Assembly: GCA_029933275.1 (NCBI GenBank)
Contig: JAOZOM010000055.1
Span: 1-10,465, forward strand
Length of the DNA stretch: 10,465 bases
Direction of reading: 5' to 3'
Source of the DNA: Anaerolineales bacterium
GTDB lineage: Bacteria; Chloroflexota; Anaerolineae; Anaerolineales; Villigracilaceae
Below, piece by piece: positions 1 through 6,525 of the stretch; the stretch's first letter is position 1; every line of letters starts with the position of its first letter. The translations under genes and the position numbers were made by a program. Under the pieces are notes generated by a model. That model was given only the letters and a program-made list of their open reading frames with translations, was not told where the DNA came from and did no database searches.

Positions 1-609
1 GATGCTGTTGCAGAATTGACGATTGGCTATATTTTTGCTTTAGCACGCCACATTCCACAGATGGCGGCTTCGATGAAAGCTGGCGAATGGGCAAAGAAAT
101 CCTTCAAGGGAAGCGAAGTTGGCGGAAAAACTTTGGGATTAGTTGGTGCCGGGCGCATCGCGCAAGCCACAGGTCGACGCGCGAAGGCGTTAGGAATGTC
201 GGTCGTAGCGTATGATCCTTACGTCGAATCCGCTGAGGGGATTGAGATGATGTCTCTCGAAGAAGTCCTCTCCAAAGCTGATTATCTCAGTTTGCATGTC
301 CCGCATACGGATGAAACGCATCATATCATCGGTGCAGAAGAACTCGCCAAAGCAAAAGAGGGTTTATATATCATCAATTGTGGGCGCGGCGGGACGCTGG
401 ATGAGGAGGCTCTCTACGCCGCCCTCGAGAGCGGAAAAGTGGCGGGTGCGGCTTTGGATGTTTACGAATCAGAGCCAAGCAAAGGACATAAACTCTACAC
501 TTTGTCGCAAGTCATCGGCTCGCCGCACGTTGGCGCGGGGACAAGCGAAGCCTCTGCCCGCGTAGGCGCAGAAGTTGCGCAAAATGTAATTGGCGCGTTG
601 AAAAAATAA
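1..609 (+). CDS. serA: D-3-phosphoglycerate dehydrogenase-like 2-hydroxyacid dehydrogenase, 3' part
   Basis: The 5' end lies outside the window; reading frame 1 is open from base 1 and gives 202 residues before TAA. The product is the NAD-binding and C-terminal part of a D-isomer-specific 2-hydroxyacid dehydrogenase, most likely the enzyme that oxidises 3-phosphoglycerate in the first step of serine synthesis. Visible family marks are the dinucleotide fold GLVGAGRIAQ, an aspartate after the second strand (VVAYDPY) that fits NAD, the catalytic arginine in NCGRGGTLDEEAL, the glutamate in DVYESEP, and the catalytic histidine in GSPHVGAGTSEA. The chain stops soon after that histidine, so it is the short type with no C-terminal ACT or ASB regulatory domain; serine feedback through ACT is therefore not expected. 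The third glycine of the GxGxxG motif is alanine. The DUF1015 gene follows after 99 bases on the same strand. Another 2-hydroxyacid substrate cannot be excluded without the N-terminus. Confidence 0.87.
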   Translation, partial: DAVAELTIGYIFALARHIPQMAASMKAGEWAKKSFKGSEVGGKTLGLVGAGRIAQATGRRAKALGMSVVAYDPYVESAEGIEMMSLEEVLSKADYLSLHVPHTDETHHIIGAEELAKAKEGLYIINCGRGGTLDEEALYAALESGKVAGAALDVYESEPSKGHKLYTLSQVIGSPHVGAGTSEASARVGAEVAQNVIGALKK

Positions 610-614
610 TTTTT

Positions 615-689
615 ACTACGAAGAGCACAAAGAAACACAAAGTTAAAAACAAAATTTTTTTCTTCGTGACTCTTCGTGTTCTTTGTAGT
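615..689. repeat. Imperfect inverted repeat, 28-base arms, between serA and the DUF1015 gene
   Basis: The arms 615-642 and 662-689 match at 22 of 28 positions and are separated by 19 AT-rich bases. Five of the six differences are G/A exchanges, and two of these would be G-U pairs in RNA, so a folded transcript keeps a long stem. The arms are built from short words such as CACAAAG and CGAAG. They resemble dispersed intergenic repeats seen in many environmental bacterial genomes; that likeness is from memory. No T-tract follows on the plus strand, so it is not a typical intrinsic terminator. It fills most of the space before the ribosome binding site of the next gene. Confidence 0.8.
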
Positions 690-696
690 TAGATTT

Positions 697-711
697 TTAG
701 GAGAAAAAATG
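697..711 (+). promoter_or_regulatory. Ribosome binding site deciding the DUF1015 start
   Basis: TTAGGAG followed by five A residues and ATG fixes the start at 709. The identical 15-base string occurs before ahcY at 8675-8689, which indicates that AGGAG with a five-base spacer is a strong site in this organism. Confidence 0.8.
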
Positions 712-2031
712 GCAAACTTAAAACCCTTTAAAGGCATTCGCTACAACCCTGAAAAAGTTGGTGATATCGCCACTGTAATTAGCCAACCCTACGACCGTGT
801 TCGTCATGGACTGCAAGATAAATACTACGCCCTCAGCGAATACAACGTAACTCGCATGATTAAAGGCAAAGAATTTGAAAATGACCACGTTGGTGAAAAT
901 GTTTACACTCGCGCTCAAGCCTTTTTAAGCAAATGGCTCGCCGAAGGCGTTTTGATTCGAGAAGAAAAGCCCGCCCTCTACGTTTATCATCAAGATTTTA
1001 CCCTTAATGGGGAACTTGTCACGCGCAAAGCGATTATCAGTGCGCTCGAACTCGCCCGTTTTGAAGAAGGTATCGTTCTGCCGCATGAGAAAACGCATGA
1101 TGGTCCAAAAATGGATCGGCTCAACCTGACCCGCGCCACCGAAGCCTACTATGGCAATATCTTCATCCTTTATCCCGATGCTGAAAATAAAATTGACGCA
1201 ATTCTTGATGCCGCTATTCAACGTGACCCCGATGTAGACGTGCGCGAACTTTTCGAGAAAGATGTCCGCCAGAAATTGTGGATTGTCACCGATGAAAAAG
1301 TTTTAGAAGCCGTCCAAGCTGAAATGGCTCCCAAAAAGGGATTGATTATCGCAGACGGGCATCATCGCTACGAAACTGCCCTCACCTATCGTGACGAAAT
1401 GCACACCAAATATCCCGATGCGCCCGCCAATGCTGCCTTCAACTATCTGATGGTCGCTCTCGTCAGTATGAGTAACCCCGGATTGACCATTTTGCCAACG
1501 CATCGTCTGATTTTTGATTATAAAGCGATGACTGTTGAAGAGATTCTGGCAAAAGTCGGTGAATATTTTGAGATTGAAGAAGTCGCCGACCGCGCCGCGC
1601 TGGAAGCCAAAATGGATTCCGTAATTGGGCAGATGGGGCATATCGGCTTGGTGACAAAAAGCGGTGTTTACGCGCTCAAACTCAAATCTGCTTCCGTTAT
1701 GGAGACTTTAGCCCCCGACCGAGCCGATGTTTGGCAAACCCTCGATGCGAGCATTTTGCATAAACTCCTCTTAGAGCATGTCTTGGGCATTAGCGAAGCG
1801 ACTATTGATGCCAAAGAAGGCGTTGAATATCTCCGTGAACCCGATCTTGGTTACGAGCGTGTTGCCGCCGAAGAAACCGCTTTCCTTTTCATCCTCAACG
1901 CGACTCGCATGGAGCAGATTTCTGCTTGCACTGCCGCGGACGAGAAAATGCCCCAGAAATCCACTGATTTTTATCCAAAAGTGGTCACTGGTCTGGCGAT
2001 TTTCGATGTCGGTGTAGACGAGAGAATGTAA
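709..2031 (+). CDS. DUF1015 family protein
   Basis: A 440-residue soluble protein of the DUF1015 family, whose biochemical role is not established. Recognisable conserved stretches are the N-terminal KPFKGIRYNPEK with SQPYD (residues 5-29), LPHEKTHDGPKMDRLNL (124-140), the strongest mark ADGHHRYETAL (215-225), LPTHRL (262-267), and KSTDFYPKVVTGLAIF (417-432) near the end. The length is normal and no signal peptide or membrane segment is seen. The start is ATG 709: AGGAG at 699-703 sits five bases upstream and the family N-terminus begins there. The frame is open back to 676, but that extension would run through the inverted repeat. The adjoining serA gene suggests, without proof, a role linked to serine or phosphoglycerate metabolism. 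Confidence 0.88.
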   Translation: MANLKPFKGIRYNPEKVGDIATVISQPYDRVRHGLQDKYYALSEYNVTRMIKGKEFENDHVGENVYTRAQAFLSKWLAEGVLIREEKPALYVYHQDFTLNGELVTRKAIISALELARFEEGIVLPHEKTHDGPKMDRLNLTRATEAYYGNIFILYPDAENKIDAILDAAIQRDPDVDVRELFEKDVRQKLWIVTDEKVLEAVQAEMAPKKGLIIADGHHRYETALTYRDEMHTKYPDAPANAAFNYLMVALVSMSNPGLTILPTHRLIFDYKAMTVEEILAKVGEYFEIEEVADRAALEAKMDSVIGQMGHIGLVTKSGVYALKLKSASVMETLAPDRADVWQTLDASILHKLLLEHVLGISEATIDAKEGVEYLREPDLGYERVAAEETAFLFILNATRMEQISACTAADEKMPQKSTDFYPKVVTGLAIFDVGVDERM

Positions 2032-2045
2032 GTTAACCAAAAGAA

Positions 2046-2080
2046 AAGACCTCCGAAGTCTTTAAGACTTCGGAGGTCTT
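2046..2080 (-). terminator. Perfect 17-base palindrome between convergent genes, probable terminator
   Basis: The arms AAGACCTCCGAAGTCTT (2046-2062) and AAGACTTCGGAGGTCTT (2064-2080) are exact reverse complements around one base; in RNA this gives about 15 paired bases and a small loop. Read on the minus strand the stem is followed by TTTTCTTTT, a reasonable U-rich tail, so it suits the end of the moeA-VKOR-small-protein operon. Read on the plus strand the tail is only TTGCATTT, so termination of the DUF1015 transcript would be weaker. The perfection of the arms also fits a dispersed palindromic element of the REP type. Confidence 0.7.
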
Positions 2081-2146
2081 GCATTTAAAATTGAAAATCT
2101 CCCCATCAACGTTTTTTTAACGAAAGCAAGCCTAAATCAAGAGGGC

Positions 2147-2350
2147 TTACCACTCATCCTCGTCTTCTAGGATTAGGTCAAGGTCATCCGTATCCCACGC
2201 GTCTTCTGTCCAGCCCTCACCTGTGAGATTATCGGCGAGAGGGGAGTAGGTTGAGCATCCCATATCTGGATCAATTTCTACGGAAGACGCGGTGCAGAAT
2301 CCATCTTCTAAATAGATACAGTCTATTGAAAGGCAACGAATGCTCGGCAT
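2147..2350 (-). CDS. Small four-cysteine protein, DUF1540-like, with acidic tail
   Basis: A 67-residue protein of unknown function. Its first half carries four cysteines at residues 6, 11, 19 and 32, spaced C-x4-C-x7-C-x12-C, with context CIYLEDGFCTA and MGCSTYSP that resembles DUF1540, a small presumed metal-binding domain. Residues 45-67 are strongly acidic (WTEDAWDTDD, LEDEDEW). The gene is very likely real: a full Shine-Dalgarno TAGGAGGT lies just before ATG 2350, and it begins only 15 bases after the stop of the VKOR gene, so the two are probably co-transcribed. That linkage allows a link with thiol or metal chemistry, but this is only context. Family assignment is tentative. Confidence 0.75.
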   Translation of the reverse strand: MPSIRCLSIDCIYLEDGFCTASSVEIDPDMGCSTYSPLADNLTGEGWTEDAWDTDDLDLILEDEDEW

Positions 2351-2365
2351 AGGAACCTCCTAAAC

Positions 2366-2791
2366 TTAGAGCCCCTCTTTTTTAAGGCGAATAATAGAAA
2401 CGATAAAGACAATCGTAATCATAATTGCCGAAAGAATGCAATAAGGACACCAAGCATGGAGTACAAACTCTTCGAGATAAGAAAGGTAAATTGAGTATAG
2501 CACGCCGACTAAACTAATCCCGAAGATGGCGAGTGTCCCATTTTCTTTGAAAAAATCTATGCGGGGTTCAAAAATGAGAATAGCAATAATCAGCAAATAA
2601 GTTGCCAAACCGAAAACCGCAATGGGGATTCCATAAAGCTCCGAGTAGATACTCGTGTTGACTGTAAAACAATCGCCAAGCCCTGGGGCGCATTGGGTTT
2701 CGTTATGCGAGAGTTTAATCCAAGTGAGATAGGTCGCGTCAAGTGCGCCGATGGTAGATGCGATTAACGCGTAGAGATTGTTTTTTTTCAT
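2366..2791 (-). CDS. VKOR-family quinone-linked disulfide-generating membrane protein
   Basis: A 141-residue inner-membrane protein of the bacterial vitamin K epoxide reductase family, which reoxidises DsbA-like thioredoxin-fold proteins and passes electrons to quinone. Four hydrophobic segments lie at about residues 6-25, 54-74, 86-106 and 113-134. The active-site pair is C115 and C118 in WCPYC in the last helix; the loop pair C34 and C41 is in QCAPGLGDC, followed by the family pattern FTVNTSIYSELYGIPIAVFG. It is the short, unfused form with no thioredoxin domain, so its DsbA-like partner must be encoded elsewhere. The start is ATG 2791, preceded by AAGGA ten bases upstream; the open frame continues 28 codons upstream but that stretch has no good start signal and is repeat-like. 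It sits 90 bases after moeA and 15 before the four-cysteine protein. Confidence 0.9.
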   Translation of the reverse strand: MKKNNLYALIASTIGALDATYLTWIKLSHNETQCAPGLGDCFTVNTSIYSELYGIPIAVFGLATYLLIIAILIFEPRIDFFKENGTLAIFGISLVGVLYSIYLSYLEEFVLHAWCPYCILSAIMITIVFIVSIIRLKKEGL

Positions 2792-2826
2792 AGGTGTTTT
2801 TTCCTTGATTGTTGTTAAGATTTTTT

Positions 2827-2875
2827 TACCACTGATTGTACAAAGAAGGTTTGCGTCCGTGTTTTTTTTACGCAA
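2827..2875. repeat. Repeat-like gap between moeA and the VKOR gene
   Basis: The gap holds ACCACTGATTGTACAAAG and TTGCGTCCGTG, words that resemble the ends of a common dispersed intergenic repeat (recollection only). TTGCGT at 2851-2856 pairs with ACGCAA at 2870-2875 across a T-rich loop. No promoter or terminator is convincing here. Confidence 0.35.
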
Positions 2876-2881
2876 TATGCT

Positions 2882-4120
2882 TTACGAGATATTTTCCAAA
2901 AGCCAAGCCTCTACTTCGGCTCCTTTTGGCAACGATTTTACCCCCGCGGGGATAATGAGTAAAGCATTCGCTTGCACCATTGAGAAGAGATTTCCGGAGC
3001 CTTGATGTCCGGTTAGGCGAGCATAAAATTGACCGTCTTCTCGGTAGACTTTAGCGCGGAGATAGCTTTCTCGACCATCAGATTGGACTGGCTCCGCCAG
3101 CAGGGTTCGCACGCGGCTCTGGGCTTGCGCGTTGCTCCCTAACATTTTCTGAATAACCGGCTGGACGAAAACCATAAAACCCACAAAAGCCGACACGGGA
3201 TTCCCCGCTAAGCCGATAAAGGGCATATTTTTATAATTCCCGAAAGTGAGCGGTTTACCCGGGCGCATATTTGCTCGCCAAAAATTGAGTACACCCTCTT
3301 CTTCGATGACCGTTTTGATGAAATCGAAACTGCCCATGCTAACGCCCGCTGAGGAGAGAATTAAATCGACATCTTTGGCGTTTTCTAATGCGGCTTTGAC
3401 TGATTTCGGTGTATCTTCTGCCACGCCGAGAGAGATGATTTCGCAGCCCGCGGCTTCGAGCAGGGCGCGTAGGGTGTAGGAATTGACATCGTAGATTTTG
3501 CCTGCTACGAGAGATTCGCCAATTGGCGTGAGTTCATCTCCACTGGAGAGGAGGGCAACGCGAGGTTTGCGGCTTACGGGAACTTGGGCTATACCAAGCA
3601 TGGCGAGCATTCCTAAATCTTGGGCGCGGAGACGTTGTCCGCGTGACAAGATGTTTTGTCCGCAATGAATATCATCGCCGCGTTTGCGGATATTTTCACC
3701 GAGCCGCGCGGCTTTGAGAATTTGTACGCGTTCAGGGAGCGGCGCACCCGCGGTGCGTTGGTTGCAATCCGTTTCTTCGACTGGGACAATCGCATTTGCG
3801 CCGAGGGGGAGGGGGGCTCCGGTCATAATCCGTGCGGTTTCGCCGCGCACAATCTCTTTTTTGGGCATCTTTCCTGCGGGGATATCGTCTACGACGACGA
3901 GAGTGATTGGCGTGGTTGCGCCAGCTTGGGTCACGTCCGAGGCGAGGAGGGCGAAACCATCCATTGAGGAGTTATCGAAGGGAGGAATGTCAGTTGTTGC
4001 TCGAATATCTTCGGCGAGAATCCGCCCGACTGCTTCATCCAAAGGAATATGGATTTTTTCAAGGGGGTGAAATGGTGCTAAAATGCGCTCTATGGCATCT
4101 TTTACGGGGAGAAGGGACAT
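2882..4120 (-). CDS. moeA: Molybdopterin molybdenumtransferase MoeA
   Basis: A 412-residue cytoplasmic enzyme that inserts molybdate into adenylylated molybdopterin in the last step of molybdenum cofactor synthesis. Domain marks in order: PPFDNSSMDGFAL (46-58), RIMTGAPLPLGANAIVPVEE (97-116), the MoCF-like domain with LSSGDEL (191-197), DVNSYTL (211-217), SSAGVSMGSFDF (256-267), MRPGKPLTFG (285-294) and GLAGNPVSA (303-311), then the C-terminal beta domain with GHQGSGNLFSM (371-381). Length is normal. Two usual residues differ: alanine replaces the second glycine of SGGVS and the proline of LPGNP; the acidic residues D54, D195, E196, D211 and D266 are kept. ATG 4120 is preceded by TCAGGAAA, whose AGGA lies within an intergenic repeat. 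The gene starts 37 bases after rel. No molybdoenzyme gene is visible here. Confidence 0.95.
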   Translation of the reverse strand: MSLLPVKDAIERILAPFHPLEKIHIPLDEAVGRILAEDIRATTDIPPFDNSSMDGFALLASDVTQAGATTPITLVVVDDIPAGKMPKKEIVRGETARIMTGAPLPLGANAIVPVEETDCNQRTAGAPLPERVQILKAARLGENIRKRGDDIHCGQNILSRGQRLRAQDLGMLAMLGIAQVPVSRKPRVALLSSGDELTPIGESLVAGKIYDVNSYTLRALLEAAGCEIISLGVAEDTPKSVKAALENAKDVDLILSSAGVSMGSFDFIKTVIEEEGVLNFWRANMRPGKPLTFGNYKNMPFIGLAGNPVSAFVGFMVFVQPVIQKMLGSNAQAQSRVRTLLAEPVQSDGRESYLRAKVYREDGQFYARLTGHQGSGNLFSMVQANALLIIPAGVKSLPKGAEVEAWLLENIS

Positions 4121-4124
4121 AATT

Positions 4125-4157
4125 GTTTCCTGATTTGCTGATTACTGGTCTACTAAC
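4125..4157 (-). repeat. Octamer repeat between rel and moeA (copy A)
   Basis: Read on the minus strand the gap is TTAGTAGA, CCAGTAA, TCAGCAAA, TCAGGAAA: four units of seven or eight bases with the core TCAGTAAA. It starts next to the rel stop codon, and its last unit supplies the AGGA ribosome binding site of moeA. The same family occurs at 8606-8655 and 9958-9992. Confidence 0.7.
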
Positions 4158-6404
4158 TTATCCCGGTCTATTTCTTCGTGCTTCAAGCACATTTGGGATA
4201 TTTTCTATGCGTGTAAGTAAACGACTGAGTTGATTAATATCGCTAACTTCGATTTCTAAATCAATATCGGCGACTCCTTTGTTTACATGCACTTTCGCGT
4301 TTATTAGATTAATTCCATCTCCAGAAAGGATATGGGTAATATCGCCGACTAAGCCGCTACGGTCGAAGGCGGTAATCCGAATGGGGACGGGATAAGTACG
4401 AACTTGCGCCCCCCAAGTGACTTGAACGAGACGCTCTCTGTCACGCGTGCGGAGGATATTGGGGCAATCAATCCGATGGATACTTGCACCGCGCCCGCGC
4501 GTAATATAACCGACAATTTGGTCGCCAGGGGTAGGGTTGCAACATTTTGCGATATTTGTGAGCAAGCCTTTGAGACCAACGACATTAATTGCATCAGTCG
4601 CTTCGCTTTCGCTGCTAGGACTGGAGGGGAGGAGACCTTGTTCTTCATTTTCATTTTTAGGAAGTTGCGGAATGATGGCATTGACGGATATCTCGCCATG
4701 TCCCAATGCGAGGGTGAGATCGTCTACGCTGCGATAGCCCATTTCTCGAGCGAGTTTTTCAAAATTGGTTTTATCTCTGACTCCAACCCGTTGTAATTCT
4801 TTTTCAAGTAATGTGCGCCCTTGCGAAATATTTTGCGCCCTATCCTGTTTGCGGAACCAAGCGCGCATTTTAGATTTTGCGCGTTGCGTTTTGACTAAAC
4901 CGAGATTAGAGTTGAGCCAATCTCGGCTGGGACCACCGCGTTTTGCTGTCAAAATTTGGACTTGTTCGCCAGTTTTCACTTCGTAGCTAAGCGAGACGAG
5001 TTTTCCGTTCACCTTTGCGCCACGACAACGATGCCCAACGTCTGTATGAATATGATAGGCAAAATCAATCGGGGTGGATCCGGCGGGGAGGTCAATAATA
5101 TCGCCGTTGGGGGTGAACACATACACGCGGTCTTGAAAAACATCCGTTTTCATGCTTTCGACAAATTCGGTTGCATCACTTACATCACTACGCCACTCCA
5201 TCATACGGCGGATGCCGTCTATGCGTTCGTTATAAGAATCATTCGTGGCGCTATTTTCTTTATACCGCCAATGAGCCGCAATTCCGTATTCGGCATTATC
5301 GTGCATCTCTTGGGTGCGAATCTGAACCTCTAGCGGTTTCCCATCCGCGTGGATGACTGCCGTATGTAGGGATTGATAATGGTTGTCTTTTGGGGCGGCA
5401 ATATAATCATCAAATTCACTTGGCAGAGGGCGGCAATGTGTGTGGATTAATCCCAGAGTGGAATAACAAGAAGGAATATCCGGTACAAGGACGCGCACGG
5501 CGCGCACATCTCGTACCATTTCAAAAGGTTTGTTTTTCTCCATCATCTTGCGATAAATGGAATAAATATGCTTCGGTCTTCCGGTTACTTTCGCATCAAT
5601 CCCTGCACTGGTAAGCATTTTTTCCAATTCAGCGACCATGTTTTTGATTTCATCTTCGCGCAATTTGCGGCGGGAGGTCAAGTGTGATGCGATTTCTTTA
5701 TATTCTTCGGGGTTTGTATAGCGAAAGCTGAGGTCTTCCAATTCCCACTTGATTTGCCAGATGCCCATTCTGTTTGCGAGTGGGGCAAAAATTTCGAGCG
5801 TTTGTTTTGCGATTCGTTTGCGTTTATGTTCGGGCATAAATCCCAAAGTGCGCATATTATGTAAACGATCTGCTAATTTGATTAGAACAACGCGAATGTC
5901 GCTATCCATTGCGAGGAAAGTTTTCCGCAAAGTTTCGGATGCCATATCGCGGCTACGCCCCAATAATGCAGGTTCGGGATATTCTTCCGTGTCGTCCGTG
6001 TTTTGACTTGCTTTCGTTGAATCAGCATCGGATTGCTCCGCGTGTTGGTCATCTCTCGAAACGCGCGGCAAATTAGTCAGTTTCGTAACCCCATCCACGA
6101 GATTGGTAATCTCTCCGCCAAAATCGCGTTCCAAATCGGCTAAAGTGATATCGGTATCTTCAACCGTGTCGTGGAGCAATCCCGCGGCAACTGCGGCGGG
6201 TGGCACTTGTAACTCTGCCAAAATTGAAGCCACCGCGAGGCAATGGGTTACATAAGCTTCTCCCGAAGCGCGTTTTTGCGGACGATGCGCCTCTTCTGCA
6301 ACAGTATACGCGCGTTGAATTAACTCTATATCGGCAGGGCTAAAATAATCAGGAAGTTGTTCTAAAAGCCCTTCAATGGTGATGGCTACGCTTGTGCTTT
6401 TCAT
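4158..6404 (-). CDS. rel: Bifunctional-type (p)ppGpp synthetase/hydrolase, RelA/SpoT family
   Basis: A 748-residue long RSH protein that makes and degrades the stringent-response alarmone (p)ppGpp. Hydrolase HD domain (about 20-210): H54, H78-D79, E82-D83 and ADRLHN (178-183) are all present, so hydrolysis should work. Synthetase domain (about 260-385): GRPKHIYSIYRKM, RDVRAVRV, YQSLHT and EVQIRT are intact, but residues 330-333 read EFDD rather than the RxKD typical of bifunctional enzymes. TGS domain about 426-487, a helical region, a zinc-finger-like domain with KCCNPTPGD (620-628) and HRIDC (643-647), and a C-terminal ACT domain (about 673-745). An acidic insert of roughly 30 residues lies near 119-148 in the HD domain. 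The start ATG 6404 fits the family N-terminus, and a promoter -10 box ends seven bases before it, predicting a leaderless mRNA. First gene of the minus-strand operon. Confidence 0.95.
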   Translation of the reverse strand: MKSTSVAITIEGLLEQLPDYFSPADIELIQRAYTVAEEAHRPQKRASGEAYVTHCLAVASILAELQVPPAAVAAGLLHDTVEDTDITLADLERDFGGEITNLVDGVTKLTNLPRVSRDDQHAEQSDADSTKASQNTDDTEEYPEPALLGRSRDMASETLRKTFLAMDSDIRVVLIKLADRLHNMRTLGFMPEHKRKRIAKQTLEIFAPLANRMGIWQIKWELEDLSFRYTNPEEYKEIASHLTSRRKLREDEIKNMVAELEKMLTSAGIDAKVTGRPKHIYSIYRKMMEKNKPFEMVRDVRAVRVLVPDIPSCYSTLGLIHTHCRPLPSEFDDYIAAPKDNHYQSLHTAVIHADGKPLEVQIRTQEMHDNAEYGIAAHWRYKENSATNDSYNERIDGIRRMMEWRSDVSDATEFVESMKTDVFQDRVYVFTPNGDIIDLPAGSTPIDFAYHIHTDVGHRCRGAKVNGKLVSLSYEVKTGEQVQILTAKRGGPSRDWLNSNLGLVKTQRAKSKMRAWFRKQDRAQNISQGRTLLEKELQRVGVRDKTNFEKLAREMGYRSVDDLTLALGHGEISVNAIIPQLPKNENEEQGLLPSSPSSESEATDAINVVGLKGLLTNIAKCCNPTPGDQIVGYITRGRGASIHRIDCPNILRTRDRERLVQVTWGAQVRTYPVPIRITAFDRSGLVGDITHILSGDGINLINAKVHVNKGVADIDLEIEVSDINQLSRLLTRIENIPNVLEARRNRPG

Positions 6405-6411
6405 ACCCCTT

Positions 6412-6439
6412 ATTTTAACCTAAGCCGTGCGAATGTCAA
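6412..6439 (-). promoter_or_regulatory. Predicted rel promoter, leaderless
   Basis: On the minus strand TTGACA (6439-6434) and TAAAAT (6417-6412) are separated by 16 bases, a near-consensus housekeeping sigma promoter. The -10 box is followed by AAGGGGT and then ATG 6404, so transcription should begin at or within a base or two of the start codon. Confidence 0.65.
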
Positions 6440-6465
6440 AGAATTGGTTGCGTTTCTTTTGACAT
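6433..6465. repeat. Inverted repeat joining the two divergent -35 boxes
   Basis: ATGTCAAAGAA (6433-6443) and TTCTTTTGACAT (6454-6465) are reverse complements apart from one inserted base, with ten bases between them. Each arm contains the TTGACA box of one of the two divergent promoters. This could be a shared operator, or simply two -35 boxes with similar flanks. Confidence 0.5.
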
Positions 6466-6487
6466 CCACGCTTTCCCATGCTAAACT
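6459..6487 (+). promoter_or_regulatory. Predicted mtnA promoter
   Basis: TTGACA at 6459-6464 and TAAACT at 6482-6487 are separated by 17 bases. The -35 box is consensus and the -10 box matches four of six. Transcription would begin near 6494, giving a leader of about 60 bases that starts just before the hairpin at 6501-6525. Confidence 0.6.
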
Positions 6488-6500
6488 ACTTCTCTATACA

Positions 6501-6525
6501 GCGTGCTCAACGAGCGCGCTTTTTT
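6501..6525 (+). terminator. Terminator-like hairpin in the mtnA leader
   Basis: GCGTGCTC (6501-6508) pairs with GAGCGCGC (6512-6519), eight pairs including one G-U, across the loop AAC, and six T residues follow directly (6520-6525). This has the form of an intrinsic terminator but lies between the predicted mtnA promoter and the mtnA start, with no gene upstream on this strand. It may be an attenuator, a 5' stability hairpin, or the end of a very short RNA. Confidence 0.6.

Noticed and set aside
676..708. An 11-codon upstream extension of the DUF1015 protein
   Set aside because: It runs through the inverted repeat, has no ribosome binding site, and the strong AGGAG points to ATG 709, where the family N-terminus begins.
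2792..2875. A 28-residue N-terminal extension of the VKOR protein
   Set aside because: The extension is charged, lies in repeat-like sequence and precedes a well-placed AAGGA and ATG 2791 that begins the first membrane helix.
3246..6006. Many open frames of 60-130 codons on the plus strand across moeA and rel
   Set aside because: They lie antisense to genes with complete conserved domains, have no family motifs, and lack ribosome sites; they are by-products of codon bias.
4158..6404. Rel as part of a toxin (toxSAS) or phage-defence system
   Set aside because: It is a full-length housekeeping RSH with HD, synthetase, TGS and ACT domains, in a setting of metabolic genes with no antitoxin or phage gene.
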